Below the pieces are notes generated by a model. The model was not told the origin of the DNA and did not search any database. It saw only the letters and a list, made by a program, of their open reading frames with translations. Of a stretch of DNA of 64,000 nucleotides, positions 1 to 9,698 are shown in pieces. The position numbers were made by a program, and so were the translations under genes. Position 1 is the stretch's first letter. Every line of letters begins with the position of its first letter. The stretch is from Rhizobium leguminosarum bv. trifolii WSM2297 (lineage in GTDB: Bacteria; Pseudomonadota; Alphaproteobacteria; Rhizobiales; Rhizobiaceae), in assembly GCF_000271845.1 (NCBI RefSeq), contig NZ_JH719395.1:2387624-2451623 (forward strand). Direction: 5' to 3'.

Positions 1-122
1 CCGATAATGGAGTCGCGCTTGATGACTTCGGCTTCCTGGCTCTCAAGTTTCGCCGCCTGTTCAGCGACGAGCGCGCGCAATGCAGATAGCTCGTCATGAC
101 TGTCCAGCGGCGTTGTTTCCAT
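1..122 (-). mobile_element. tnpC: IS66-family tnpC, 5' end (runs off window)
   Basis: Reading leftward from an ATG at 122, the frame encodes the start of an IS66-type TnpC transposase (METTPLDSHDELSALRALV, then a Glu/Lys-rich coiled coil). It lies just downstream of tnpA and tnpB on the same strand, the normal IS66 order. Only about 40 residues are inside the window, so integrity cannot be judged. Confidence 0.7.
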
Positions 123-164
123 ACCCGCATACATAGCCGATTTGCGCCGGAAGTGCCAGCTTTA

Positions 165-550
165 TGCCCCGGATGTCCTTGCAAAATATAGCTTTTAACC
201 CGTTCGTCCGGGAGCAGAAGTCCACGCAGGTCGGCGCCAATCGATCCCCTCAACAAGCATCGACAACTGAGCTTGCGTCAGATGCGCAACCCCATCTTTC
301 GCCGTCGGCCAGGGAAAGTATCCGCGTTCCCAAAAATTTTTGTAAAAACAGGCAAAAACCCCTTGGCCATCCCACCATAAAAAGTTTTGATCCGATCAGC
401 GCGTTTTCCGCGGAAGCCGAAGATTGCGCCGGAGCCCGGCACCTCCTTGATAGCCGTCTCGACAAGCGCCGACAGTCCATCAATGCCACGCCGCATGTCG
501 GTCACCCCGCAGGCCAGATAAACCCGCACATTCCCCGAAGGCCCGATCAT
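165..550 (-). pseudogene. tnpB: IS66-family tnpB, frameshifted
   Basis: The frame starting MIGPSGNVRVYLACGVTDMR is the typical IS66 TnpB (IS66 Orf2-like) start, and its ATG overlaps the tnpA stop as ATGA. After about 60 residues the family sequence (FRGKRADRIKTFY) passes into other frames: the expected GFCLFLQK and EGIDWRRPAW stretches are present but each out of frame with the previous part. At least two frameshifts make the gene non-functional. Confidence 0.8.
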
Positions 551-927
551 GCCGCCTCCACACAAGCGACCAGTGACGATAGCACTTCGAGATCCATGTC
601 CGCTGCAATTCTCAGTAAGCGGCCATTCCTTAGGACGATCTCAACGTCTTTGCATCTCGACCGAGCACTGCTCCTCTTGGAACCGTCACTCACGCTCTCC
701 GACGCTCCGATAAGCGATACCGGGATGAACGATGCGGCCTGGGGAGATTCGGGTGGCAAGAGCTTCTTTCGCCAGGCGTAAATCTGCTGCGGAAGAACGT
801 CGTGCCGGCGCGCTACATCCGAAACGGTGCCATCCGCGCTGAACGCTTCTTGCAATATCGAAAGCTTCAGTTCCATCGACCAGCGACGTTGTCGCTCGGC
901 ACCCGTCAGGATCTCAACCTTGCCCAT
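547..927 (-). mobile_element. tnpA: IS66-family TnpA
   Basis: The 126-residue product begins MGKVEILTGAERQRRWSMEL and has the helix-turn-helix of IS66 TnpA (VSDVARRHDVLPQQIYAWRKKL, residues about 38-58). Length is normal for the family. It is coupled to tnpB by a 4-base overlap. The gene itself looks intact, but the downstream tnpB is broken, so the element cannot move by itself. A long open frame on the opposite strand (164-781) is only a shadow of this IS. Confidence 0.85.
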
Positions 928-990
928 TCATACCCTGTTACGTCACAAATGAATCATCTGTGTCGTAACTTGCGCCAATCCCGCACCTAA

Positions 991-1240
991 CCAAAATCCG
1001 ATCACCGGACGCTCACAGATCATCAAGCGTTCCGACAAGGCGAAGGGTTTCAAAATCCTGCCGCAACGCTGGGTTGTTGAGCGGACCTTCGCATGGATGG
1101 GCCGATGCAGAAGACTGGCCAAGGACTTCGAAAAATCCATCGCTTCAGCAGAAGCATGGATAACCATCGCCCACATCCGCATGCTCACCAGACGCCTCGA
1201 GATACGGATATCGTTAAGCCTTTTCGAGTCCGACTCTGAG
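991..1240 (+). pseudogene. IS5-family transposase C-terminal fragment
   Basis: Translation gives [20 protein letters not shown] followed by [16 protein letters not shown], the C-terminal DDE-domain signature (containing the catalytic Glu of VVERT) of IS5/IS427-group transposases. The N-terminal two thirds are missing. The remnant abuts the virB promoter region, so an IS has replaced whatever lay upstream of virB. Confidence 0.8.
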
Positions 1241-1272
1241 CATGCCATTTCGCTTCAAATGAAATCAAAATG

Positions 1273-1284
1273 CAGAATTGAAAC
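1273..1284 (+). promoter_or_regulatory. vir box-like site upstream of virB1
   Basis: CAGAATTGAAAC matches 10 of 12 positions of the Agrobacterium vir box as I recall it (TNCAATTGAAAY), about 90 bases before the virB1 ATG. VirG binding here is inferred from position and from the Ti-like virB genes downstream. Confidence 0.5.
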
Positions 1285-1372
1285 ATCCTTTCGTAACAGA
1301 ACATGACCAATAAGCACCAGTGGCAACTGGCGCCGACTCTTTCGGCAACCCGCGACCGTAAGGCGATACGAA

Positions 1373-2047
1373 ATGTTCACTGCACCTTGGCCCCTGACGA
1401 TGGCCTTCTTGACCTCGAGTTTGCTTTCTACCGAGGCCGCCCAAGTATCCTTCCATGAATTTGATCGACTTGCCCGCGATTGCGCACCATCGGTCGATTC
1501 GACCACGTTAGCGGCTATTGCGAAGGTCGAGAGCGGCTTTGATCCGCTTGCGGCACATGACAATACTACGGGTGAGACCCTTCACTGGGATGATCAGACG
1601 CAAGCACGCCACAGTGTCCGTGACCGTCTAGATGCGCATCATTCCATTGATGTCGGGCTTATGCAAATCAATAGTAACAACTTCTCGGCTCTCAACCTCA
1701 CGATTGAAAATGCCCTGCAGCCCTGCAAGTCGCTTGCTGCTGCAGCGTATCTGCTTGAAAGCCGCTATGCCGGAGGTGAGACCGCTGTGGCGAAGCAAAT
1801 TGCGCTCCGAAGGGCAATCTCCGCCTACAACACCGGTGATCTGCAAACCGGGTTTGTAAACGGTTATGTGCGGAAAGTTGAGGCGGCCGCTCAAGAGATT
1901 CTGCCGCGGCTTGTCGAAGTACCCCAAGCGGCCGACGAAAAGCAGAACCCCGATGAGACTTGGGACGTATGGGGTTCATATGAGCAAATGCATTCGCAAG
2001 AGGACTCAGCGCGTCTCCCAAAGCTTCAAAAAGGGGCGCTCCCTTGA
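1373..2047 (+). CDS. virB1: VirB1 lytic transglycosylase
   Basis: VirB1 is the periplasmic peptidoglycan-cutting enzyme that opens the wall for T4SS assembly. The 224-residue product starts with a signal peptide (residues about 1-23) and has the SLT fold: catalytic Glu in IAKVESGFDP, the GLMQINS motif and the AISAYNTG motif. The sequence runs collinear with Agrobacterium Ti VirB1 (DNTTGETLHW and TWDVWGSY are shared), only slightly shorter at the C-terminus. It is the first gene of a virB1-virB11 operon and follows a vir box-like site. Function is inferred from family; nothing looks broken. Confidence 0.93.
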   Translation: MFTAPWPLTMAFLTSSLLSTEAAQVSFHEFDRLARDCAPSVDSTTLAAIAKVESGFDPLAAHDNTTGETLHWDDQTQARHSVRDRLDAHHSIDVGLMQINSNNFSALNLTIENALQPCKSLAAAAYLLESRYAGGETAVAKQIALRRAISAYNTGDLQTGFVNGYVRKVEAAAQEILPRLVEVPQAADEKQNPDETWDVWGSYEQMHSQEDSARLPKLQKGALP

Positions 2048-2095
2048 ATTTAACAGCGATCACAAACATCGGGTCAACCAATAGGAGATACAACA

Positions 2096-2464
2096 ATGAC
2101 GTCATCCGTTAAAAATCGTGCAGGTTTTCGCTCCTCTCCTCTTCAGCTGCGTGAAACGTTGCGTTCTCTAAGTTCCTACGCGCCAGCCGTCGGTGGAGGA
2201 GCAGCCTGGAGTATCGTCTGCTCTGCGCCAGCGATGGCACAAGTGACGGGCGGGGCCAATCCCGCCGCGATGGTGGATAATATCTGCGCGTTCATCCTCG
2301 GTCCATTCGGTCAGTCTCTGGCCGTGCTCGGTATCGTTGCAATCGGCATATCGTGGATGTTTGGTCGTGCTTCGCTTGGTCTCGTTGCCGGCGTCATCGG
2401 CGGCATCGTTATCATGTTCGGCGCCAGCTTTCTTGGTAAAGCACTCATTGGCGCAGGCGGATGA
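2096..2464 (+). CDS. virB2: VirB2 major pilin
   Basis: VirB2 is the T-pilus subunit. The 122-residue precursor has a long signal region ending in APAMA, so cleavage before Gln49 is expected, as in Agrobacterium VirB2 where the mature pilin is cyclised. The mature part holds two hydrophobic segments (LAVLGIVAIGISWMF and LVAGVIGGIVIMFGASF) around a short polar loop, nearly identical to the Ti pilin, and ends in AGG. A good ribosome site (AGGAG) precedes the ATG. The stop overlaps the virB3 start by four bases. Confidence 0.93.
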   Translation: MTSSVKNRAGFRSSPLQLRETLRSLSSYAPAVGGGAAWSIVCSAPAMAQVTGGANPAAMVDNICAFILGPFGQSLAVLGIVAIGISWMFGRASLGLVAGVIGGIVIMFGASFLGKALIGAGG

Positions 2465-2787
2465 ACGAGCGACTGGATGAGAGTGTTCTTTACGTGGCGG
2501 CGACACGCCCTGCGTTGTTTCTCGGCGTGCCGCTTAACTTAGCCGGCTTGCTCATGATGTTAGGCGGCCTGATCATCGTCATCGTTCAGAACCCTCTTTA
2601 TGAAGTTGTTCTTGTTCCACTGTGGTTCGGAGCAAAGGTCGTTGTTGAACGCGATTATAACGCCGCGAGCGTAGCGCTGCTTTATCTGCAGACCGCTGGC
2701 AGAAGCGTCGATGGTTCGATCTGGGGCGGGGCAAGCGTCAGCCCCAACCCGATCAAAGTACCAAGACGCGGAAGGGGGATAGTTTAA
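2461..2787 (+). CDS. virB3: VirB3 inner-membrane T4SS protein
   Basis: VirB3 is a small inner-membrane subunit that works with VirB4 in pilus biogenesis. The 108-residue product has the family start (MNERLDESVLYVAATRPALF) and one hydrophobic hairpin (residues about 20-58), with an otherwise polar C-terminus. It overlaps virB2 by four bases and virB4 by one base, so the three are translationally coupled. Length is normal. Confidence 0.92.
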   Translation: MNERLDESVLYVAATRPALFLGVPLNLAGLLMMLGGLIIVIVQNPLYEVVLVPLWFGAKVVVERDYNAASVALLYLQTAGRSVDGSIWGGASVSPNPIKVPRRGRGIV

Positions 2788-5156
2788 TGTTCGGCACAAG
2801 TGGCAAGACCGAGAGGTCCGGTGAAATATATCTGCCGTATGTTGGCCACCTCAGCGACAAGGTAGTCCTTCTGGAAGACGGTTCAATGATGGCCATGGCA
2901 CATGTCGGAGGTTTGCCTTTTGAACTGGAAGACGTGGCCATCAGAAATGCACGCTGCCGAGCATTTAATACGCTCTTACGCAACATTGCCGATGATAATG
3001 TGTCGATATGTGCCCATCTCGTGAGACACAATGACGTTCTTCCACCCCCTGCACGGCAGTTCCAAAGCAAATTTGCGGGAGCGCTTAGTGAAACCTATGA
3101 GCAACGTGTGCTGCTCGGAAAGCTCTTTCGCAACGATCACTTCCTCACCTTGATCGTATATCCGTGCACTTCGGTCGGTAAATTCAGGGGGCGGTTTCTC
3201 AAGCGCTACCAAGGCAAAGAAAACGATCTCGAGAGCCAATCGCGCAACTTGGAAGATCTGTGGCAAATGACTGCTGGCGCCCTCGATGCTTACGGTCTCC
3301 GCCGGCTTGGTATTCGCGAGAAAGATGGCGTGATCTTCTCCGAAATCGCGGAAGCGCTCCGGCTGATATTAACGTGTCGTTTGACTGCAGTTCCAATGGT
3401 GAGCGGTTCACTCGGCGCATCAATTTATACTGATCGTGTGATCTGCGGTAAGCGTGCGGTGGAGATTCGCGCCCCCGCAGATAGTTACGTCGGCTCCCTG
3501 TTTTCGTTTAGAGAATATCCAGCGAAGACTAGAACCGGCATGCTCTCTCCGTTACTGTCTACGAATTATCCACTTGTTTTAAGCCAGAGTTTCTCGTTTC
3601 TGACGCGTGCCCAGGCTCACGCCAAACTTAGTCTTAAGTCCAGTCAGATGACGAGTTCTGGTGACAAGGCCGTCAGCCAGATCGCCGAGCTCGCCGAAGC
3701 AGAGGACGCACTAGCGAGCAACGAATTTGTGATGGGGGCACACCATCTGAGCCTCTGCGTCTATGCCGATGATCTCAATAGCCTAGCAGACCGCGCCGCA
3801 TCCGCCCGCACTCGTTTGGCGGATTCGGGTGCCGTCGTCGTCCAGGAGGGTATTGGCATGGAGGCGGCTTACTGGTCTCAACTTCCGGGGAACATCAAGT
3901 GGCGCACGCGACCCGGGGCAATCACCTCCCGCAATTTCGCCGACCTGGTGTCATTCGAGAATTTCCCCAGCGGCAACAGTTCGGGTCACTGGGGCAATGC
4001 AATTGCACGCTTCCGAACCAACGGCGGCACCCCTTTCGACTATGTCCCGCATGAAAACGATGTTGGAATGACTGCAATATTCGGACCGGTCGGAAAAGGC
4101 AAAACAACGCTGATGGCCTTTATCCTTGCGATGCTCGAGCAGAGCATGGCGGAACGTAACGGCGCGATTGTTTTCTTTGACAAGGATCGCGGTGGCGAAC
4201 TGTTGGTACGCGCCACCGGAGGGACATATCTTGCGCTTCGCAGGGGCGTTCCCAGTGGTTTGGCGCCTCTGCGGGGCCTTGAAAATACGTCGGCGTCGCG
4301 CGATTTTCTGCGAGAGTGGATAGTCGCTGTGATTGAGAGCGACGGCCGTGGCGCAATTTCGCCGGAGGAAATTCGGCGCTTAGACCGCGGCATCTCGCGG
4401 CAGCTTTCGTTTGAGCCGGGTATGCGGTCAATTGCTGGGCTGCGTGAATTCCTCTTGCACAGCCCCGCAGAGGGAGCAGGTGCCCGGTTGGAACGGTGGT
4501 GTAGAGGAAGCGCACTCGGTTGGGCTTTTGATGGCGAGACAGACGAAGTCAGACTGGACGCTACCATTACAGGCTTCGATATGACGCAGCTCCTGGAGTA
4601 CGAGGAGGTCTGCGCCCCGGCAGCGGCATATCTACTGCACCGCGTGGGTTCGGTCGTGGATGGTCGTCGCTTTGTCATGAGCTGCGATGAGTTTCGGTTT
4701 TATTTGCTAAATCCTCAATTCGCCGCGGTCGTCGACAAGTTCTTGCTTACTGTTCGCAAGAACAACGGCATGTTGATACTCGCAACACAACAACCAGAGC
4801 ACGTTCTTGAATCGCCTGTGGGAGCCAGTCTTGTTGCACAATGCATGACGAAGATTTTCTATCCTTCACCCACGGCCGACCGGTCAGCCTATATCGATGG
4901 CTTGAAGTGTACTGAAGGTGAATTTCAGGCTGTTCGCGAGCAAATGGCAATCGGCAGCCGTAAGTTTTTGCTCAAGCGCGAGAGCGGGAGCGTTGTCTGC
5001 GAGTTTGACCTCGCCGATATGCGCGAATATGTCGCCGTACTATCCGGTCGTGCTAACACGGTGCGCTTCGCCGATCAGCTCCGCGAAAAATACGGAGAAG
5101 CCCCCGCTGCGTGGATCGATAAATTCATGGCTCGTTACCATGAAGCGCGGGATTGA
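2787..5156 (+). CDS. virB4: VirB4 T4SS ATPase
   Basis: VirB4 is the large ATPase of the VirB channel and powers pilus assembly and substrate transfer at the inner membrane. The 789-residue product has the CagE/VirB4 N-terminal domain and a C-terminal P-loop domain with Walker A GPVGKGKTT (residues 433-441) and Walker B ending in Asp634-Glu635 (FVMSCDEF). The conserved ATQQPEH stretch follows. Length equals that of Agrobacterium VirB4 and no frame breaks are seen. Confidence 0.95.
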   Translation: MFGTSGKTERSGEIYLPYVGHLSDKVVLLEDGSMMAMAHVGGLPFELEDVAIRNARCRAFNTLLRNIADDNVSICAHLVRHNDVLPPPARQFQSKFAGALSETYEQRVLLGKLFRNDHFLTLIVYPCTSVGKFRGRFLKRYQGKENDLESQSRNLEDLWQMTAGALDAYGLRRLGIREKDGVIFSEIAEALRLILTCRLTAVPMVSGSLGASIYTDRVICGKRAVEIRAPADSYVGSLFSFREYPAKTRTGMLSPLLSTNYPLVLSQSFSFLTRAQAHAKLSLKSSQMTSSGDKAVSQIAELAEAEDALASNEFVMGAHHLSLCVYADDLNSLADRAASARTRLADSGAVVVQEGIGMEAAYWSQLPGNIKWRTRPGAITSRNFADLVSFENFPSGNSSGHWGNAIARFRTNGGTPFDYVPHENDVGMTAIFGPVGKGKTTLMAFILAMLEQSMAERNGAIVFFDKDRGGELLVRATGGTYLALRRGVPSGLAPLRGLENTSASRDFLREWIVAVIESDGRGAISPEEIRRLDRGISRQLSFEPGMRSIAGLREFLLHSPAEGAGARLERWCRGSALGWAFDGETDEVRLDATITGFDMTQLLEYEEVCAPAAAYLLHRVGSVVDGRRFVMSCDEFRFYLLNPQFAAVVDKFLLTVRKNNGMLILATQQPEHVLESPVGASLVAQCMTKIFYPSPTADRSAYIDGLKCTEGEFQAVREQMAIGSRKFLLKRESGSVVCEFDLADMREYVAVLSGRANTVRFADQLREKYGEAPAAWIDKFMARYHEARD

Positions 5157-5169
5157 AGGAGAAACCTTG

Positions 5170-5838
5170 ATGAAAATTGTCCAACTGACAGCAACGGCGC
5201 TCGCAACTTTATTAGCGCTGCAGGGACCAGCTCGCGCGCAGGGCATGCCTGTCATTGACATAGCGGCAATTGGTGAGGCCATCATTCAAATTGAAAAGTC
5301 AGCTGCGATACTCGAACAGACCATCCAACTGGTGACCGTGTTCTCGTCGTCTTTCGGCGTCACCGGTTTGTTGAGCTCGCTCAACCAGCCAAACCGGTAC
5401 CCCTTGAGGAATGCGCTAAGCGAGAAAATGTTTGGTGACCCGAAGGTACCAAATGGCACCACTGCGAGAGCGATCATTAGTGAGCGCAAGGTCCAAGGTT
5501 CCGACGCGGAAGCGGTGTTGCTGAATCAGCAGATTACCCGCGCTGCCAATGCTGCGGACATTGCGGCCGAAAATCTCGACATGATGGGCAAACGGCTTGC
5601 AGAAAACAGCAAGACGCTCGGTCAGCTATCGGGTTCAAGAAACATTATGCAGGCGACCGTCACGAATGGCCTGCTTCTCAAGCAGATCCACGATGCAATC
5701 ATCCAGAACAGCGAGGCGACGAGCCTGCTTACGATGGCGACTGCACAGGCTAGCCTCCAAGCGGCAGAAGAGGCGGCAACGCAGCGACGAGAGCGGAATG
5801 AAACGGCGCGCATGTTTGGGTTTGTCAAAAAAAGGTAA
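5170..5838 (+). CDS. virB5: VirB5 minor pilin / T-pilus tip protein
   Basis: VirB5 is exported to the periplasm and caps the T-pilus. I take the ATG at 5170 because it gives a clean signal peptide (MKIVQLTATALATLLALQG, cleavage near ARA-QG) and follows an AGGAGAAAC ribosome site; the frame is open further upstream but that part lies inside virB4. The 222-residue product is mostly helical, with a Gln/Ala/Glu-rich C-terminal region as in the family. Confidence 0.9.
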   Translation: MKIVQLTATALATLLALQGPARAQGMPVIDIAAIGEAIIQIEKSAAILEQTIQLVTVFSSSFGVTGLLSSLNQPNRYPLRNALSEKMFGDPKVPNGTTARAIISERKVQGSDAEAVLLNQQITRAANAADIAAENLDMMGKRLAENSKTLGQLSGSRNIMQATVTNGLLLKQIHDAIIQNSEATSLLTMATAQASLQAAEEAATQRRERNETARMFGFVKKR

Positions 5839-5903
5839 CATCCATTGGCAGATATTTAAACTCGGCCGACCTTCGGTGAAAAGAACCAGATGGGGTTAGA
5901 GCG

Positions 5904-6791
5904 ATGAACTTCGGCATTCTTACGCCGTTTACGGCTATACATTTGGTTTTTGATCAGGCCTTCACACACGCACTCAATTCTGTGCTCCAGAAGATCCAGA
6001 ACGCAATGAACGCGCCTCTGGTGGCATGTGTCACCCTTTGGATAATCGTGCAAGGTGTCTTGGTGATGCGGGGCGAAATAGATGCCCGCGGTGGGATCAC
6101 GAAGATCATCAAGGTGTCAATCGTGATCTCCCTTATCTTAGGTCAGGCGAACTACCATGACTTCGTCGTGTCATTCTTTCATGATACGATTCCGAGCTTC
6201 GTTGACCAAATCAGCGGCAGTAAAATTCCACTCATTGATATTCCGCAAAAGCTTGACTTCATGTTCGTTACGAGCCAGGCCGTCTTCCTGAGCATTGCGG
6301 CCGAAATCGGACCGATGAACAGCCAAGACATCCTCGCCTTTGAAGGCGCACAGTGGATTTTCTACGGTTCACTTTGGGTAACATTTGAAATCTTCGACGC
6401 CTGTGGAATTCTATCCAAGCTACTCATAGCAATTGGTCCGTTAGTCCTTGTAGGTTATCTTTTTGATCACACCCGCGACATGGCTTCCAAATGGGTCGGA
6501 CAGCTACTATCCTACGGGCTGTTACTTCTTCTTCTGAATATCGTGGCTACTTTGGTCGTCGCAACTGAAGTCGCGGCTCTGACAGTGATGCTCGGCGTAA
6601 TCAAATTCGCGGGCACGACAGCAGCCAAGATCATTGGGCTTTATGAACTTGATATGCTCTTTCTGGCCGGTGACGCCCTGATCCTCGCTCTTCCAATGAT
6701 CGCCGGCAATATCGCAGGCGGCACCTTGGCGAGTACAAGTCAATCTCTTAGCAGTCTCACTCGCCGGTTCGCCCAAACCACACGCGGTTGA
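5904..6791 (+). CDS. virB6: VirB6 polytopic T4SS channel protein
   Basis: VirB6 forms part of the inner-membrane translocation channel and contacts the DNA or protein substrate. The 295-residue product starts MNFGILTPFTAIH and has at least five hydrophobic segments, including stretches near residues 35-50, 60-75, 165-190, 200-225 and 245-265, as expected. It sits between virB5 and virB7 with a 65-base gap upstream. Length matches Ti VirB6. Confidence 0.92.
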   Translation: MNFGILTPFTAIHLVFDQAFTHALNSVLQKIQNAMNAPLVACVTLWIIVQGVLVMRGEIDARGGITKIIKVSIVISLILGQANYHDFVVSFFHDTIPSFVDQISGSKIPLIDIPQKLDFMFVTSQAVFLSIAAEIGPMNSQDILAFEGAQWIFYGSLWVTFEIFDACGILSKLLIAIGPLVLVGYLFDHTRDMASKWVGQLLSYGLLLLLLNIVATLVVATEVAALTVMLGVIKFAGTTAAKIIGLYELDMLFLAGDALILALPMIAGNIAGGTLASTSQSLSSLTRRFAQTTRG

Positions 6792-6822
6792 TGCAGTAAC
6801 ACGAAAAATTCAGGCGAATGAC

Positions 6823-6981
6823 ATGAAGTATTGTTCTTGGTTTCTACTCCTCACTCTAGCCGCATGCAGCGCAAGTGATACACTCGCGACTTGCAAGGGC
6901 GCCGCTTTCCAGCTGAATACGGAGCGGTGGCAGCCCACCACATCAGATCTCGACGTCAATTGTGTGGGAGAGCCCAAATGA
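6823..6981 (+). CDS. virB7: VirB7 outer-membrane lipoprotein
   Basis: This short gene encodes 52 residues starting MKYCSWFLLLTLAACSASDT. LAAC is a lipobox, so Cys15 would be lipidated. A second Cys (TCKGAAF) fits the VirB7-VirB9 disulphide known in Agrobacterium, and the RWQPTTSDL stretch is shared with Ti VirB7. VirB7 anchors the outer-membrane core complex. Its stop overlaps the virB8 start (ATGA). Confidence 0.92.
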   Translation: MKYCSWFLLLTLAACSASDTLATCKGAAFQLNTERWQPTTSDLDVNCVGEPK

Positions 6982-7691
6982 AGGCGCCCGAATATAGTCT
7001 GCAAGTGAGCCGGGAAACCCTATCCGCGCATTATGAGGAGGTAGAGGCCTTCCAAACTTCCCGCGCGAGATCGGCAAAGCGTCTTTCCAAAGTTCTTGTC
7101 GTGATCGCGGCTGCTGCTGTTTTTGGAAATATCGCGCAGGCGTTTACTATCGCCACAATGTTTCCCTTGATCAGGCTTGTGCCCATGTATCTTTGGGTAA
7201 GACCGGATGGGACGGTTGACAGCGAAGTGTCGGTATCTCGACTGCCAGCCACGCAAGAGCAAGCGGTTATTAATGCCTCCCTTTGGCAGTATGTGCACTT
7301 CCGAGAGGGCTATACGGCGGATACTGCTCAATACGCTTACGATCTCGTATCAGCTTTCAGCGCACCATCAGTTCGCCAAGAATATCAGCAGTACTTCAAC
7401 TACCCGAGTCCGACCTCGCCGCAGGTCACAATTGGCAAGCGAGGTCGACTTGATGTCGAGCATATCTCATCAAACGATATTGCCCAGGGGGTACAGCAGA
7501 TTCGTTACAAAAGGACTCTCATTTTGGATGGTCAAACGCCCGTGGTGAGCACTTGGACTGCAACCATCCGCTATGAAAATGTCACAAGCTTACCTCGTCA
7601 AGCCAGGCTGACTAACCCAGCAGGGCTGGTGGTTACCTCCTATACGGCCTCGGAAGATAGCGTCTCGAACGCAGGAGGAACGCAGCCATGA
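6978..7691 (+). CDS. virB8: VirB8 inner-membrane assembly factor
   Basis: VirB8 is a bitopic protein that nucleates T4SS assembly. The chosen ATG overlaps the virB7 stop; the frame is open upstream but that is virB7 read out of frame. The 237-residue product has a short cytoplasmic part, one membrane segment (residues about 38-60) and a periplasmic NTF2-like domain with the family signatures VSVSRLPATQEQAV and YTVTIRYEN-like text (here WTATIRYEN). It overlaps virB9 by four bases. Confidence 0.93.
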   Translation: MKAPEYSLQVSRETLSAHYEEVEAFQTSRARSAKRLSKVLVVIAAAAVFGNIAQAFTIATMFPLIRLVPMYLWVRPDGTVDSEVSVSRLPATQEQAVINASLWQYVHFREGYTADTAQYAYDLVSAFSAPSVRQEYQQYFNYPSPTSPQVTIGKRGRLDVEHISSNDIAQGVQQIRYKRTLILDGQTPVVSTWTATIRYENVTSLPRQARLTNPAGLVVTSYTASEDSVSNAGGTQP

Positions 7692-8569
7692 CAGCAAGAG
7701 CTGCTTTGACGCTGGTCTGCTTGATTTCCGTTGCGATGGGCGTTCGTGCGGAAGACACTCCTACTGCCGGCAAACTGGACCCGCGCATGCGCTATCTGGT
7801 CTACAACCCCGACCAAGTGGTTCGTATGTCAACTGCTGTCGGCGCAACCCTCGTTGTCACATTCGGAACTGGCGAGACGGTAACAGCGGTCGCCGTGTCG
7901 AACAGTAAAGATCTGGCAGCGCTCCCGCGAAGCAACTATCTCTTTTTTAAGGCCAGTCAAGCTCTCTCCCCGCAGCCAGTCATCGTGCTTACTACGAGTG
8001 AGGCTGGTGCGCGGCGATATGTATTCAGTATTTCCACGAGGACTATGAATCGACTTGATACCGGACAACATGACCTCTACTACAGCGTACAATTCGTGTA
8101 TCCTGAAGACGGCGCCGCTGCTCGGCGGAAGGAAATAGAAAAGCGATCACTATTAAATCGGATGCGGGCGACCGCGCAGGCTCAACAAGAAGCTGAAGAT
8201 TTATTGAGCCAACCAGCTGAGGTCGCCGATCAGGATAGTAACAATTTTCACTACGTCGCGAAGGGCGACCGCTCGCTAACGCCGCTGGAAGTCTTTGATG
8301 ACGGAGCCACCACGGTTTTCCGGTTTCCAGGGAACATGCGCGTTCCCTCCATCTATATCATCAATCCGGATGGCAAAGAAGCCGCTGCCAATTTTTCGAT
8401 TAAAGGAGATTACATCACGGTTTCGGCAGTCGCCCGTGAATGGCGGTTGAGGGATGGCCATACAGCATTAGGGATTTTCAACAGCGCATATGACCCCATT
8501 GGAAGAAATCCGGGCACGGGTACGGTCAGAGCCGATGTGTGGCGTGTCGTGAAAGGTGCCAGCCGATGA
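7688..8569 (+). CDS. virB9: VirB9 outer-membrane core subunit
   Basis: VirB9 pairs with VirB7 and VirB10 to build the T4SS core ring. The 293-residue product begins with a signal peptide ([19 protein letters not shown], cleavage near VRA-ED), followed by the beta-rich N-terminal domain starting [16 protein letters not shown] and a C-terminal domain with [19 protein letters not shown], both typical. The start overlaps virB8 and the stop overlaps virB10, each by four bases. Confidence 0.94.
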   Translation: MTARAALTLVCLISVAMGVRAEDTPTAGKLDPRMRYLVYNPDQVVRMSTAVGATLVVTFGTGETVTAVAVSNSKDLAALPRSNYLFFKASQALSPQPVIVLTTSEAGARRYVFSISTRTMNRLDTGQHDLYYSVQFVYPEDGAAARRKEIEKRSLLNRMRATAQAQQEAEDLLSQPAEVADQDSNNFHYVAKGDRSLTPLEVFDDGATTVFRFPGNMRVPSIYIINPDGKEAAANFSIKGDYITVSAVAREWRLRDGHTALGIFNSAYDPIGRNPGTGTVRADVWRVVKGASR

Positions 8570-9654
8570 GTGACGTCAAGGAAGAATCGGCGCACGGCGT
8601 AGATGTGTCAGGATCGCTTGTTACTGAGCCAGCTCGTCGAAGTCTTTCGGGATCGAAGAAGTTGATGATAGCGATCATGATTCTGGCCTCATCTCTGTCC
8701 ATTATCTGGACCATCGGATTTTCAAAGAAAAAGGAAGCCCCCCCTCTGCCTCTTGCAACGGTCGATACTAACGCCGAGCCTTTTCGCCCGGTACCGATTG
8801 AGGTTGTTCCCAATCCTCCAGCCGAACAGGTTGCTCAACCGTCAGCACGCACGCTAGCAGACAGTTCTTCAGAGGTGGATGATCCGCAGGCCGCGCAATC
8901 AGCAATATTCGCCTATAATAGCGGTGATCAATTGGCGAGCCATCCACAAAAAGAGGAACAGAATGGAACATCGTTGCATTTGGACGAAGCTGCACTAGAA
9001 AATGATCTTTCAACTCGCATGAAACCCGGTGTGGCGGAGCCAAGCCGAGCTACGCTCCTGCCGCACCCTGATTTCATGATTACCCAAGGAACAATTATTC
9101 CCTGTGTTTTACAAACAGCGATAAATACAAATTTGCCAGGTTACGTGAAGTGCGTGCTGCCCCAAGACGTTCGCGGGGCAACGAACAATGTGGTGCTTCT
9201 TGATCGCGGTACGACTGTTGTCGGTGAGATTCAGCGTGGTCTACGGCAGGGGGATGCGCGAGTCTTTGTAATTTGGAACCGCGCAGAAACTCCGAATCAT
9301 GCCCTCGTTTCGCTCGTGTCACCGGGCGCTGATGAACTCGGCCGCTCCGGTATGCCCGGTATTGTTGACAACCATTTCTGGCAACGGTTTGGAGGCGCAA
9401 TGCTCTTGAGCGTGGTTCAGGGTACGTTCCAGGCCGCCAGCCAGTACGGTGAGAGTTCAGGCGGGCCCAAAGTCAACATCCAAGGGAACGGTGGACAAAC
9501 GGTTGATACTGCGCTTGAGGCGACCGTAAATATTCCGCCGACTTTGAAAAAAGACCAGGGGGATGCTGTATCAATTTTTGTCGCTCGCGATCTTGATTTC
9601 TCAGAAATATACGAACTCAAGGCGACCACTGCTCCGAAGAGGAGAAGTCGATAA
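8566..9654 (+). CDS. virB10: VirB10 energy-sensing core subunit
   Basis: VirB10 spans from the inner membrane to the outer-membrane ring and gates substrate passage. I place the start at the ATG overlapping the virB9 stop. The 362-residue product has a short cytoplasmic tail, one membrane segment (residues about 33-53), a Pro-rich periplasmic stalk ([14 protein letters not shown]) and the C-terminal TrbI/VirB10 beta-barrel domain from about residue 170 ([19 protein letters not shown]). No breaks are visible. Confidence 0.94.
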   Translation: MSDVKEESAHGVDVSGSLVTEPARRSLSGSKKLMIAIMILASSLSIIWTIGFSKKKEAPPLPLATVDTNAEPFRPVPIEVVPNPPAEQVAQPSARTLADSSSEVDDPQAAQSAIFAYNSGDQLASHPQKEEQNGTSLHLDEAALENDLSTRMKPGVAEPSRATLLPHPDFMITQGTIIPCVLQTAINTNLPGYVKCVLPQDVRGATNNVVLLDRGTTVVGEIQRGLRQGDARVFVIWNRAETPNHALVSLVSPGADELGRSGMPGIVDNHFWQRFGGAMLLSVVQGTFQAASQYGESSGGPKVNIQGNGGQTVDTALEATVNIPPTLKKDQGDAVSIFVARDLDFSEIYELKATTAPKRRSR

Positions 9655-9698
9655 CCTGAGCTCCGACAAATTAATGAAAATGAAGACTGGAGACTTCA

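Noticed and set aside
164..781. Long plus-strand open frame (205 codons)
   Set aside because: It lies antisense to clear IS66 tnpA/tnpB sequence and has no recognisable product.
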